Below are positions 15,822 through 23,268 of a stretch of DNA of 37,409 nt, piece by piece. How positions within the stretch are numbered: position 1 is the first letter of the stretch; every line of letters begins with the position of its first letter. The position numbers were made by a program, and so were the translations under genes. Source of the DNA: an uncultured Oscillospiraceae bacterium. Lineage in GTDB: Bacteria > Bacillota > Clostridia > Oscillospirales > Acutalibacteraceae. Under the pieces are notes generated by a model. That model had not been told where the DNA came from. It saw only the letters and a list, made by a program, of their open reading frames with translations, and did no database searches. The stretch is taken from the NCBI GenBank assembly GCA_900541905.1, contig UQLQ01000017.1, forward strand, positions 1 to 37,409, read 5' to 3'.

Positions 15822-16745
15822 TTAGCTTAGTATCGTATAACCGTCCGCTGCGATTAATGTTTTTAATTCTTTGATATAATCGATAGCCATAGAACTGAGG
15901 GGAGCCTTTTTGTGAATCAGAATTCCAACTTTCATGGTTTCGTTGGTTTTTAGTTTAACGGAAATAATATTATCGCCGTTTAAATTGCTGTTCAGCACAC
16001 CTGAACAAATAGTATACCCATTTAGACCAATCAGGAGATTAAACAGAGTGGCTCTATCACTGACATGAATCGTTTTTTTATGAGGTTCTGTGCTTAAAAT
16101 TTCTTCTGAAAAGTAAAATGAATTGTAAGTTCCCTGCTCAAACGCCAAGAAAGGATATTCTGATAAATCTTCCAGTGAGACTTCCGAACAGTGGGATAAA
16201 GGATGAGCAGAACTGATAAAGACGTGCGGTTCTGCTTCAAATAAGGGGATGAAGGATAGATGTTTTTCGATCAGCATTTTTTTTAATATCTTTTCATTAA
16301 AATGACTCAAATACAGAATCCCCACTTCGCTACGAAAATTTGCGACATCATCAATAATTTCATATGTTCTGGTTTCACGCAATGTAAATTCATATTCTTC
16401 TGCAGAAAGAGAAGAAATCAAATTGACAAAAGCATTGACGGCAAACGCATAATGCTGGGTAGAAACAGAGCAAAGCTGTTTAGAAGGCTTTTTATTGGTA
16501 TATCTTTGCTCCATCAGTTCTGCTTGTTCTACAATTTGGCGTGCATAAGACAGAAATTCAATGCCATCAGGGGACAAAGATATTCCTTTGGAAGTACGAT
16601 AGAAAATTTCAATACCAAACTCGGTTTCGATGTCTTTTAAGGCTGCTGATAAACTGGGTTGAGAAATAAAAAGTTGTCTGGCAGCTTCTGTAATAGAACC
16701 ACACTCTACAGTTTTTATTACGTATTTTAGTTGTTGTATGGTCAT
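15822..16745 (-). CDS. LysR-family regulator, probable activator of metE
   Basis: 307 residues. Residues 1-60 are a LysR HTH: M-T-I-Q-Q-L-K-Y-V, then S-I-T-E-A-A-R-Q-L-F-I-S-Q-P-S-L-S-A-A-L-K-D-I-E, then F-x-R-T-S-K-G-I-S-L-S-P-D-G. The rest is a periplasmic-binding-like ligand domain. I take the ATG at 16745, preceded by AGAGG; the frame extends 16 codons upstream without a ribosome site. It converges on metE with no gap between stop codons (15821/15822), an unusual tail-to-tail layout compared with the divergent arrangement common for LysR targets. Role as a MetR/MtaR-like methionine regulator is inferred from neighbourhood and the dyad before metE. Confidence 0.85.
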   Translation of the reverse strand: MTIQQLKYVIKTVECGSITEAARQLFISQPSLSAALKDIETEFGIEIFYRTSKGISLSPDGIEFLSYARQIVEQAELMEQRYTNKKPSKQLCSVSTQHYAFAVNAFVNLISSLSAEEYEFTLRETRTYEIIDDVANFRSEVGILYLSHFNEKILKKMLIEKHLSFIPLFEAEPHVFISSAHPLSHCSEVSLEDLSEYPFLAFEQGTYNSFYFSEEILSTEPHKKTIHVSDRATLFNLLIGLNGYTICSGVLNSNLNGDNIISVKLKTNETMKVGILIHKKAPLSSMAIDYIKELKTLIAADGYTILS

Positions 16746-16765
16746 AAAGAACCTCTCATAGCTTT

Positions 16766-16784
16766 TTTCTATATTATATAGAAA
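16766..16784 (-). promoter_or_regulatory. Dyad in the promoter region of the LysR gene
   Basis: TTTCTATATTATATAGAAA is a perfect 9-bp-arm dyad lying 20 bp upstream of the LysR ATG and containing a TATAAT-like -10 on the minus strand. LysR proteins commonly repress their own gene from such a position. It may equally be AT-rich coincidence. Confidence 0.35.
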
Positions 16785-16897
16785 TATTGTCATAGTTTCA
16801 AATAGAAAACGAAAATAAGAAAGATATGTTAATTTTAATCCTGTATTTATAGAATCATTTTACCTATTGTAATTATTATATAGACTCTATCGGAGAC

Positions 16898-16938
16898 CCC
16901 CTTTGTATTTCTATCTTTATTACAGAAATACAAAGGGG
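16898..16938 (+). other. Perfect 15-bp hairpin in the MATE gene leader
   Basis: CCCCTTTGTATTTCT (16898-16912) pairs perfectly with AGAAATACAAAGGGG (16924-16938) around an 11-nt loop. Neither side has a real T-run, so it is not a clear intrinsic terminator. It lies about 135 bp before the MATE start and downstream of the LysR promoter. It matches no riboswitch I recognise. Confidence 0.5.
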
Positions 16939-17072
16939 TTATTCATTGAGAAAATTTAATCAAATAAGTTAGACATTGGCAATAAAATTGTCTATCAAAA
17001 ATTACAATCATTGCGATATAATAAATTATAAATAAATTAGGTTTTGGCTTATAAATGGGAGGATTATTACAA

Positions 17073-18455
17073 ATGAAGCAGAGATGCAGTAAACAAGATT
17101 TGCTCATAAATGGCAGCATCAGCAAAGCGCTTATTTGGTTTGCCCTTCCATTATTGGGAAGCAGTTTTATTCAACTTTTATACAATGCTGTGGATTTAAT
17201 TTTTATAGGGAATTATGTTGGCAAGAGTGCCTCTGCAGCAGTGGGTTCAAGCAGTTTGTTGCTTACTTGTCTGGTAGGTTTTATTACAGGCATTTCAGTA
17301 GGTGCAGGTGTTGTGGTTGCTCAATATTATGGGGCAAGAGACTATAAAAATTTGCAGGATTCTGTTCACACGGCAGTAACTTTGGCCGGCATAGGGGGTA
17401 TCATTCTTACCATTGCAGGATTACTTTTTGCACCGTTCATACTACAATGGTTAAGAGTGCCGCAAGAAATTTTTGAGCTCTCCGTTCGTTATATTCGTAT
17501 TTACTTTATCAGCATACTGCCAATGGTTCTTTACAACATGGGAAGTGCAGTTTTAAGGGCATATGGTGATGCAAAAAGACCTCTGATCTATTTAGCGTCC
17601 GGTGCAATATTAAATGTGTTTCTTGACTGGCTGTTTGTTGTGGTTTTTTCATGGGGGGTAGCAGGTGCTTCATGGGCAACGACAATTTCTCAGACATTAT
17701 CCGCAGTTCTTATCATCGTTCATTTATTCAGTACAAAAAGAGAATACCGTATTTATCTGAAAAAACTTCGTATACATAAAAAACAAATGATTCGCATTGT
17801 GAAATTAGGAGTTCCTGCAGGTATACAATCTTCACTTTTAACCATATCCAATATGGTAGTTCAATTTTATATCAATGGTTTTGGACAAGATGCAATGGCT
17901 GCATTTACTGCTTATTTTAAAGTAGAGAACTTTATGTATTTGCCTATTTTGGCATTTGGTCAGGCGATGACTTCATTTGTTGGGCAAAATATCGGAGCGG
18001 GACAATTAAAGCGTGTCAAAAAGGGGGTAAAAATAGGTCTTTTGTTGGGTATGGGCTGTACAATCGCAGTCAGTACAATTGTACTGTTGAGCCGTTATTA
18101 TTTATTTAGAATGTTTAATTCAGAACTTGAAGTGATTCAATGCGGCATACAGATTCTTATGATTACAGCTCCTGTTTACTTTATATATGTTGCAATAGAA
18201 GTACTATCGGGTACTGTTCGAGGGGCAGGTGCCTCTATTATTCCTATGGTAATATCAATTAGTAATTTGTGTATATTGCGAGTTGTTTTATTGGCCATTG
18301 TTGTTCCGTTATGGAATAGTGTTCAGGCAATTGCAATTGTTTATCCAATTACATGGGCTGCTACTGCCTTTAGTTTATTTATCTACTATAAATGTTTTCG
18401 ATGGAGAAATACGGCTATTACAGTGCAGTGCAGTCAATCTGTTTCTTTGGAATAA
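17073..18455 (+). CDS. MATE-family multidrug/organic cation efflux protein
   Basis: 460 residues, about 12 membrane segments in two homologous halves, the size of MATE/DinF proteins. The start of each half carries the family pattern: P-L-L-G-S-S-F-I-Q-L-L-Y-N-A-V-D near residues 26-41 and, in the second half, G-V-P-A-G-I-Q-S near 251. I-G-N-Y-V-G and the A-x-x-G-x-S-x-L helix match the Clostridial NorM/MepA-like branch. Such proteins expel cationic drugs or metabolites using Na+ or H+. I place the start at ATG 17073 after GGGAGGA; an earlier ATG overlaps that ribosome site. Substrate unknown. Confidence 0.9.
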   Translation: MKQRCSKQDLLINGSISKALIWFALPLLGSSFIQLLYNAVDLIFIGNYVGKSASAAVGSSSLLLTCLVGFITGISVGAGVVVAQYYGARDYKNLQDSVHTAVTLAGIGGIILTIAGLLFAPFILQWLRVPQEIFELSVRYIRIYFISILPMVLYNMGSAVLRAYGDAKRPLIYLASGAILNVFLDWLFVVVFSWGVAGASWATTISQTLSAVLIIVHLFSTKREYRIYLKKLRIHKKQMIRIVKLGVPAGIQSSLLTISNMVVQFYINGFGQDAMAAFTAYFKVENFMYLPILAFGQAMTSFVGQNIGAGQLKRVKKGVKIGLLLGMGCTIAVSTIVLLSRYYLFRMFNSELEVIQCGIQILMITAPVYFIYVAIEVLSGTVRGAGASIIPMVISISNLCILRVVLLAIVVPLWNSVQAIAIVYPITWAATAFSLFIYYKCFRWRNTAITVQCSQSVSLE

Positions 18456-18457
18456 AA

Positions 18458-18495
18458 ATAAGGAATCCGGCTGTTAAAACAGCCGGATTCCTTAT
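18458..18495. terminator. Bidirectional terminator between convergent genes
   Basis: 18-bp perfect arms (18458-18475 and 18478-18495) with a 2-nt loop, centred on AATCCGGCTGTT, with T-runs on both strands. It separates the MATE gene from the convergent FtsX permease gene. Confidence 0.9.
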
Positions 18496-18553
18496 TTTAA
18501 AAGAACGAAAAAATTTAATTTTTAACCACAATATTTTATTGTATAATAAAACT

Positions 18554-21154
18554 CTATTGCTGTTTTTTCAAAGATTTTTCTAAAAATATTAATGAAAGAA
18601 TTGTACATGTGATACAAATGAGGATAATGATTAATGCAACTGCAATCCAAATTCCCCAGGGAATAAAAATAAGATTTTTTAGCAGAAAATCAAACGAAAT
18701 CTGTTTAATTATAACAATAGACAATACTATACCTAATAAGATACCAAATAAGTTAAAGAATAAAGTTTCAATTATAAAAATAGAACGAATTGCTCCTGCA
18801 GACAAACCTACGATTCTTAATAGTTTTATTTCTGGCCGACGCAGTAAAATTTGTATGACTAACAAATTACATAGACCAATTAATATAACAATTGCAGTGG
18901 CAACTATGATTATTAATGTATTACGCAATTCATTTGATGATTCCCTTTTTTTCATTTCAATCTGGAAACTATCTTCTCGTGGGTTTTCAATACGATATCC
19001 ATCTTTTGAGTATATGTAGGACTGAATTTTACTTAATACACTGTCAAAATGTTTTGGCTTTGTTTTTATATAAATTTTTCCTATTTCAGGATAAACCAAA
19101 TCCTGTAATTGTTTTGTATTCATAATAATGGATAGTTGATTAGAAGCTCCATTAAATGTTTCAAAAGGATTAATATCAATAAAACCGGCGATAATAAACG
19201 TTTTTTCTTTTACAAATTCAGGATTAGATGGATTTTCACTGTCTTGTGCTAACTTTATGGTTAATTTATCTCCAATTTCTAATGTAGTCATTTCTATATT
19301 TGTATTTTGGTATTGTTCAAGATATTTTGGTATAAGAACATAAGGTTGGTTTTGTATTAGGGGTTCAATACTGCCTTCTATTAAATGTTGCTCCAAATAA
19401 TTTAATTCATCATCTTGACACCCTAATACTCCGGAATCTAACCAATTATTTTCAGTGAAATTTGGAAATTGAGAGATGGACAGTATTTGTCGATATAAAT
19501 CAGTAAATTTGTTGTTTTCTACTTCTGTAATTAAAGAGCCCTGTTGTAGAGGACCCTGGTGATTTATTTCTACCAAGTATCCTGTCGGAGCCATAATCTC
19601 ATCAATTTCGGGATCATCTTTTAATTCTGACAGAAGATTTTGTTCTGGTTGTTCAGCGTTAGCAGAGATTGTAATGGCTAAATCATAATTATATTTTGTT
19701 TTCTGATCTCCTTTTATATAATACAGGTTTATTTGTGTCATGGTTACAGTAAATAAGCAAAATAAAAGTGTAATAGATAAAGCGGCGTAAATAAAGCGCA
19801 TTTTATGAGTTAGAATATTCCTAAATGCATACTTTATATAAAATGCAAATGGTATTTTATTTTTAATCATTGTCGAATGTTTTATTTGCGATTTACCTAT
19901 TAATTTTTGTGTGCTTTGCTTTTTTATAGAGGAGATAGGGTCTTTAAAAATAATAAATAAAGATATAAGTAGGCTTGGAATTAACAAACAAATGAGATTA
20001 AAAATAAAACCATATATCATAATAGGTGTTATGCTTAAATAATCAAATCCTATCAAACTGCCTGATAACAAATAACCTAATATGCTTCCAATAGGTAGGG
20101 AAATAAAATAAATAAATATAATATTGAGTAGTTGAATTGCAATTACCTTTCCGCAAGTACAGCCCATTGACCTTAATATGCCAAACTGGTGAATGAGTGC
20201 ATCTTTTTGAATATTTAGAAAAGTAAAAATGAGTGCGGCGCTCAGCGCTATGATAATACATATATAGATAATATTTAACCGGTTAATAGCTGCATATGTG
20301 CCAGAGGTTTCTAAAGTGCCTGAACCGCTAATATGTTGCAAACCAATTAAATTACCATTAAAAATAGGATAAGAATCGTTGTTTGTATCATCTGTATTTT
20401 GATAAATACTATATATATCATGTATTTTATAACGTTTTATACCCTGTACATTCGTTTCAATATCTGAAATTACTTGTTTTAAATTGGCATTATTCTCTAA
20501 AGAGATTAAAACAGAAGTATTAATATCAGTGTTATTTAGTGCGCTAGTGTCAGTACCCCATGGTAAAGTGGCAGTTCCATACGGTATTAAATTTTGGTTT
20601 TTTTCTAGGGACATATATAAGGGAACTGAATCTTTTGTAGTATTGTAATCTGAATCAACCGTACCAACAATACTGTATTCCGAACCGGACAGATTCATTT
20701 TGGCTGGAAGCTGATTTATATTATATTTATGGATGAACCAATCAGGTACAATAATTTCTGAACTATTTGTAGGATATTGTCCCTGATTTAAATGGATAAA
20801 ATTTGTTATGTTGCTATCAGTAATTCCTAAAAAATAGAAAGATTCAGAATATTTACTGTCTTGAATATTGGGAATATAGAAACATTGATATACTTCTTTA
20901 ATTCCATTTATTTGTTTTAAATTATCTTTTGCAGATTCATCTTCCAATAAATATGCAATGTGCCAATCTCCTGTAGTTTGTTTGGTAGTTTCAATTTGTT
21001 TTTCTAGAGTATAGTTATTTGTTGTAATGCTGATAATCAGAAGAGCGATAGAAATGGTTACACCAATCATTGTTAAGGTAAAATTGCGTTTATTTCTGAT
21101 ACATTGTCTCCATGCAAAAAAAGGGACAAGACTATGAGAAATCGTTTTTTTCAT
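18554..21154 (-). CDS. Large FtsX/MacB-type ABC transporter permease
   Basis: 866 residues. It has an N-terminal membrane helix (about 25-45), a large extracellular domain (about 50-285), three helices (about 290-405), another helix near 450, a second extracellular domain (about 475-730) and three final helices. This is the duplicated 8-helix FtsX layout of SalY/MacB-type permeases. 'FGILRSMGCTCGKVIAIQLL' near 329-348 and 'LLRIVGLSAGAI' in the last third are the FtsX loop motifs. The ATGA overlap with the upstream ATPase gene shows coupling. Such pairs export peptides or lipoproteins or give antimicrobial-peptide immunity through mechanotransmission. Here the likely client is the small secreted protein encoded at the head of the operon (inference). 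Confidence 0.88.
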   Translation of the reverse strand: MKKTISHSLVPFFAWRQCIRNKRNFTLTMIGVTISIALLIISITTNNYTLEKQIETTKQTTGDWHIAYLLEDESAKDNLKQINGIKEVYQCFYIPNIQDSKYSESFYFLGITDSNITNFIHLNQGQYPTNSSEIIVPDWFIHKYNINQLPAKMNLSGSEYSIVGTVDSDYNTTKDSVPLYMSLEKNQNLIPYGTATLPWGTDTSALNNTDINTSVLISLENNANLKQVISDIETNVQGIKRYKIHDIYSIYQNTDDTNNDSYPIFNGNLIGLQHISGSGTLETSGTYAAINRLNIIYICIIIALSAALIFTFLNIQKDALIHQFGILRSMGCTCGKVIAIQLLNIIFIYFISLPIGSILGYLLSGSLIGFDYLSITPIMIYGFIFNLICLLIPSLLISLFIIFKDPISSIKKQSTQKLIGKSQIKHSTMIKNKIPFAFYIKYAFRNILTHKMRFIYAALSITLLFCLFTVTMTQINLYYIKGDQKTKYNYDLAITISANAEQPEQNLLSELKDDPEIDEIMAPTGYLVEINHQGPLQQGSLITEVENNKFTDLYRQILSISQFPNFTENNWLDSGVLGCQDDELNYLEQHLIEGSIEPLIQNQPYVLIPKYLEQYQNTNIEMTTLEIGDKLTIKLAQDSENPSNPEFVKEKTFIIAGFIDINPFETFNGASNQLSIIMNTKQLQDLVYPEIGKIYIKTKPKHFDSVLSKIQSYIYSKDGYRIENPREDSFQIEMKKRESSNELRNTLIIIVATAIVILIGLCNLLVIQILLRRPEIKLLRIVGLSAGAIRSIFIIETLFFNLFGILLGIVLSIVIIKQISFDFLLKNLIFIPWGIWIAVALIIILICITCTILSLIFLEKSLKKQQ

Positions 21155-21819
21155 AGGCTCACCTTCACAATTTTACCATCACTGAGCTCAACTCTTTTGC
21201 TGCATCGTTTGGCAAGTTCATTATCATGTGTAACCATAATAATTGTTTGTCCTGTTGAACGATTCAAATTTTCTAACAGGTGAATAATATTTTCAGTATT
21301 CTCAGAATCTAAATTACCTGTAGGTTCATCGGCCAATAAAATATTCGGTTTAGATATAATGGCTCTTCCAATAGCAACTCTTTGCTGCTGCCCTCCTGAT
21401 AAACGTGATGGAAGCATATACCTTTTTTCCGTTAAATGCAATTGTCCTATTACTTGATCCAATTCCTGTTTAGATACTTTTTTTCCGCTGATTATCATAG
21501 GTAAACATATATTTTCTTCTACTGTCAGAATAGGAATTAAATTAAAAAATTGAAAGATAAACCCAACATTTTGTCTTCGGAACTTAGATAAATCTTTATA
21601 TTTGTTTAAATTCTTTTCTTTAAACAGTATTCTGCCTTTTGTTGGAGTATCTAAACCACCAAGCAGATTTAAAAGTGTTGTTTTTCCGCCACCAGACTTA
21701 CCTGTAATGGCAATAAAGTCACCTTGATTAATTTCTAAATTAATTCCATTTAAAGCATTCACTGTTATTGCTCCTGCTTTATATTTTTTATATATATTTT
21801 CAAGTTTAATGTACGGCAT
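21151..21819 (-). CDS. LolD/MacB-type ABC transporter ATPase
   Basis: 222 residues, a single nucleotide-binding domain. Walker A G-K-S-G-G-G-K-T-T, signature L-S-G-G-Q-Q-Q-R-V-A-I-G-R-A, Walker B I-L-L-A-D-E-P-T-G-N-L-D-S, H-loop V-T-H-D. The G-N-L-D-S sequence after Walker B is typical of the LolD/SalX/MacB group that works with FtsX-type permeases. It shares one base with the upstream VanZ-like stop (TAATG) and four with the downstream permease, so the three genes are tightly coupled. Confidence 0.93.
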   Translation of the reverse strand: MPYIKLENIYKKYKAGAITVNALNGINLEINQGDFIAITGKSGGGKTTLLNLLGGLDTPTKGRILFKEKNLNKYKDLSKFRRQNVGFIFQFFNLIPILTVEENICLPMIISGKKVSKQELDQVIGQLHLTEKRYMLPSRLSGGQQQRVAIGRAIISKPNILLADEPTGNLDSENTENIIHLLENLNRSTGQTIIMVTHDNELAKRCSKRVELSDGKIVKVSL

Positions 21820-22469
21820 TATATATCCACCTTTTCTGATGCCTCAGGAATCATTTTTCGTTTACTTCTGAGACATATTGAATTTTTAAATCCTATCATG
21901 ATACTATTTTTGTATTGAAATTTTCCTAGGATTTTTCTAATGATACATAAGATAATGGATCCTATTATGCATCCAATCAATAAATATATTGCATCCTCAG
22001 GAGTTACAGTTAAATACCATGACTGAAATACAAAACACACAAATAGTTTTAAAAATTCAACAAACAAACATACTAGAAAACTAATTAGGAAAAAATTTGT
22101 CCATGTTCGAACATTCATTTTAATTAGAAAACCAAGTAAGACACCAATGCATATCATAGGTACAACAGAAGAAAATATATATTGCTTTAAAAACATAGGT
22201 AAGTTCTCTGGGTAAGACCATTCCAGTATTTTCCGTAATTCAGAAAAAAACTCAAAACTTTGTATTTTGGCTGGATATACACCTTGACTGATAGCTTCTT
22301 TTTGGTAATATAGGGGAAAGAATAGGCTTGCAATGGAAATAGTAATTATAATCCAAAAAAAAGCAAAGCGAAACATAAACGTAATGTCACTTTTTTTAAA
22401 ATATAATAAAAGTAAAGATATGATAAATATAATACTAGAAATTATATAAACTATAACAGAAGAAATCAT
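21819..22469 (-). CDS. VanZ-like membrane protein in the ABC operon
   Basis: About 216 residues with five hydrophobic segments. The pattern F-V-E-F-L-K near residues 137-142, then T-P-E-D-A-I-Y-L-L-I-G-C-I-I-G, resembles the VanZ signature in which a Glu is followed by D-I/A-x-x-x-x-x-N-x-x-G. The usual Asn is replaced here, so it is a degenerate member. VanZ relatives are membrane proteins linked to glycopeptide or peptide tolerance, with no defined biochemistry. I start it at 22469, since GAGGTG lies directly upstream and overlaps an earlier ATG at 22481. In this context it may be an immunity or accessory transport component. Confidence 0.6.
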   Translation of the reverse strand: MISSVIVYIISSIIFIISLLLLYFKKSDITFMFRFAFFWIIITISIASLFFPLYYQKEAISQGVYPAKIQSFEFFSELRKILEWSYPENLPMFLKQYIFSSVVPMICIGVLLGFLIKMNVRTWTNFFLISFLVCLFVEFLKLFVCFVFQSWYLTVTPEDAIYLLIGCIIGSIILCIIRKILGKFQYKNSIMIGFKNSICLRSKRKMIPEASEKVDI

Positions 22470-22485
22470 AGTACACCTCATAATA

Positions 22486-22527
22486 AAACGCTATTTTAAA
22501 TTTTTAGATTGATTTAAAATAGCGTTT
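22486..22527 (-). terminator. Intercistronic terminator/attenuator
   Basis: AAACGCTATTTTAAAT (22486-22501) pairs perfectly, 16 bp, with ATTTAAAATAGCGTTT (22512-22527) around a 10-nt loop. On the minus strand it is followed by TTTTATT and only about a dozen bases later by the VanZ-like ATG. It should let a small fraction of transcripts continue into the transporter genes. Confidence 0.85.
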
Positions 22528-22559
22528 CATAATTAAAATATTAAATTTTATGGGCTAAA

Positions 22560-22961
22560 TTAATAATTATACATGTATACATTATTAGAATTAAACCAAG
22601 CATTATAAGCGGCAGCATTATCTGGATTATTTTTAGCAAAATAAAAATTATAGTCGCCAGGACCCGCATTGCTCCAGCGATTATCATTCCATCCACCATA
22701 GTAATTAGCAGAGCCTACAAAAGAGCTTCCATACCAATAGTGTCTCCACAATCCAGCATTAAAGCTTGCATTGGTGCCATCATTATTTACTGTCATAGAC
22801 ATGCCAATACTTTGTCCATCAAAATATCTTTTGGCACCATTTAGAGTAGTATTGAAGCTTAATGTTGATGAGTAACTGCTAGCGAATACTGAGGTCGCTA
22901 AAGCACATACTAAGACTAGTCCAACTACAATTGTTACTGAGATTTTTTTAATCTTTTTCAT
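22560..22961 (-). CDS. Small secreted protein heading the ABC operon
   Basis: 133 residues. A basic N-terminus (M-K-K-I-K-K) and hydrophobic core end in V-F-A, so the mature part is about 106 residues (28-133). It has no cysteine and is rich in Asn, Tyr, Trp, Ser and Gly. Notable segments are F-N-A-G-L-W-R-H-Y-W-Y-G, R-W-S-N-A-G-P-G-D-Y-N-F-Y-F-A-K and the end N-V-Y-M-Y-N-Y. The alternating pattern suggests an all-beta secreted domain. I have a sense of similar unnamed proteins in Firmicutes beside FtsX-type transporters but cannot name the family. A secreted small protein, a hairpin, then VanZ-like, ATPase and permease genes recalls bacteriocin operons; toxin, signal or structural roles remain open. 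The ribosome site is weak (ATGGATTAAATT before ATG). Confidence 0.8.
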   Translation of the reverse strand: MKKIKKISVTIVVGLVLVCALATSVFASSYSSTLSFNTTLNGAKRYFDGQSIGMSMTVNNDGTNASFNAGLWRHYWYGSSFVGSANYYGGWNDNRWSNAGPGDYNFYFAKNNPDNAAAYNAWFNSNNVYMYNY

Positions 22962-23011
22962 AATTTAATCCATACTTTCTTATAATATACTTTTATGGAA
23001 GCTATAGGAAT

Positions 23012-23039
23012 ATTATACCTTATTTTTACAAAAAGTCAA
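23012..23039 (-). promoter_or_regulatory. Promoter of the secreted-protein operon
   Basis: Read on the minus strand, TTGACT (23039-23034), a 16-bp spacer and TATAAT (23017-23012) form a near-consensus vegetative promoter about 50 bp upstream of the ATG. This indicates strong expression of the first gene. Confidence 0.8.
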
Positions 23040-23115
23040 TCCGATTTTAGGAAAAATCCATACTTTTTACAAAAAACTATAAAAAATAGTAAATTTTGCA
23101 TTAATTATAAAAATA

Positions 23116-23153
23116 AAAAAGTAGATCTGTATTCAAATACAGATCTACTTTTT
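23116..23153 (-). terminator. Terminator of the original tRNA-Trp gene
   Basis: 18-bp perfect arms (23116-23133/23136-23153) with a 2-nt loop, starting directly at the encoded CCA of the tRNA-Trp fragment on the minus strand. It shows that the sequence to the left is the native downstream flank of the tRNA gene. Confidence 0.85.
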
Positions 23154-23199
23154 GGCAGGGGCAGAAGGACTTGAACCCTCGGCACGTGGTTTTGGAGAC
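23153..23199 (-). other. Attachment site: 3' part of tRNA-Trp (anticodon CCA)
   Basis: Read on the minus strand, the segment gives an anticodon loop CTCCAAA, the 3' anticodon arm ACCAC, a variable loop, a T arm GAGGG-TTCAAGT-CCTTC, the acceptor 3' strand TGCCCCT, discriminator G and CCA. This is the 3' half of bacterial tRNA-Trp. The matching 5' anticodon arm is absent past about 23199 and no D arm or 5' acceptor strand follows, so the gene is truncated here. The break lies in the anticodon arm, a common crossover point for tyrosine integrases. The intact gene should sit at the far end of the element. Confidence 0.85.
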
Positions 23200-23268
23200 A
23201 ATAGTCGTAATTATCTGTATACATAATTAATTAAGAGTAGAAGGTTTTAGAATAGAATAATGTGAAAG

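Noticed and set aside
22560..22961. Lactococcin 972 family assignment of the secreted protein
   Set aside because: The size and operon style are suggestive, but the characteristic W-x-Y-G ... Y-S-N-Y-x-H pattern is absent, so I leave the family open.
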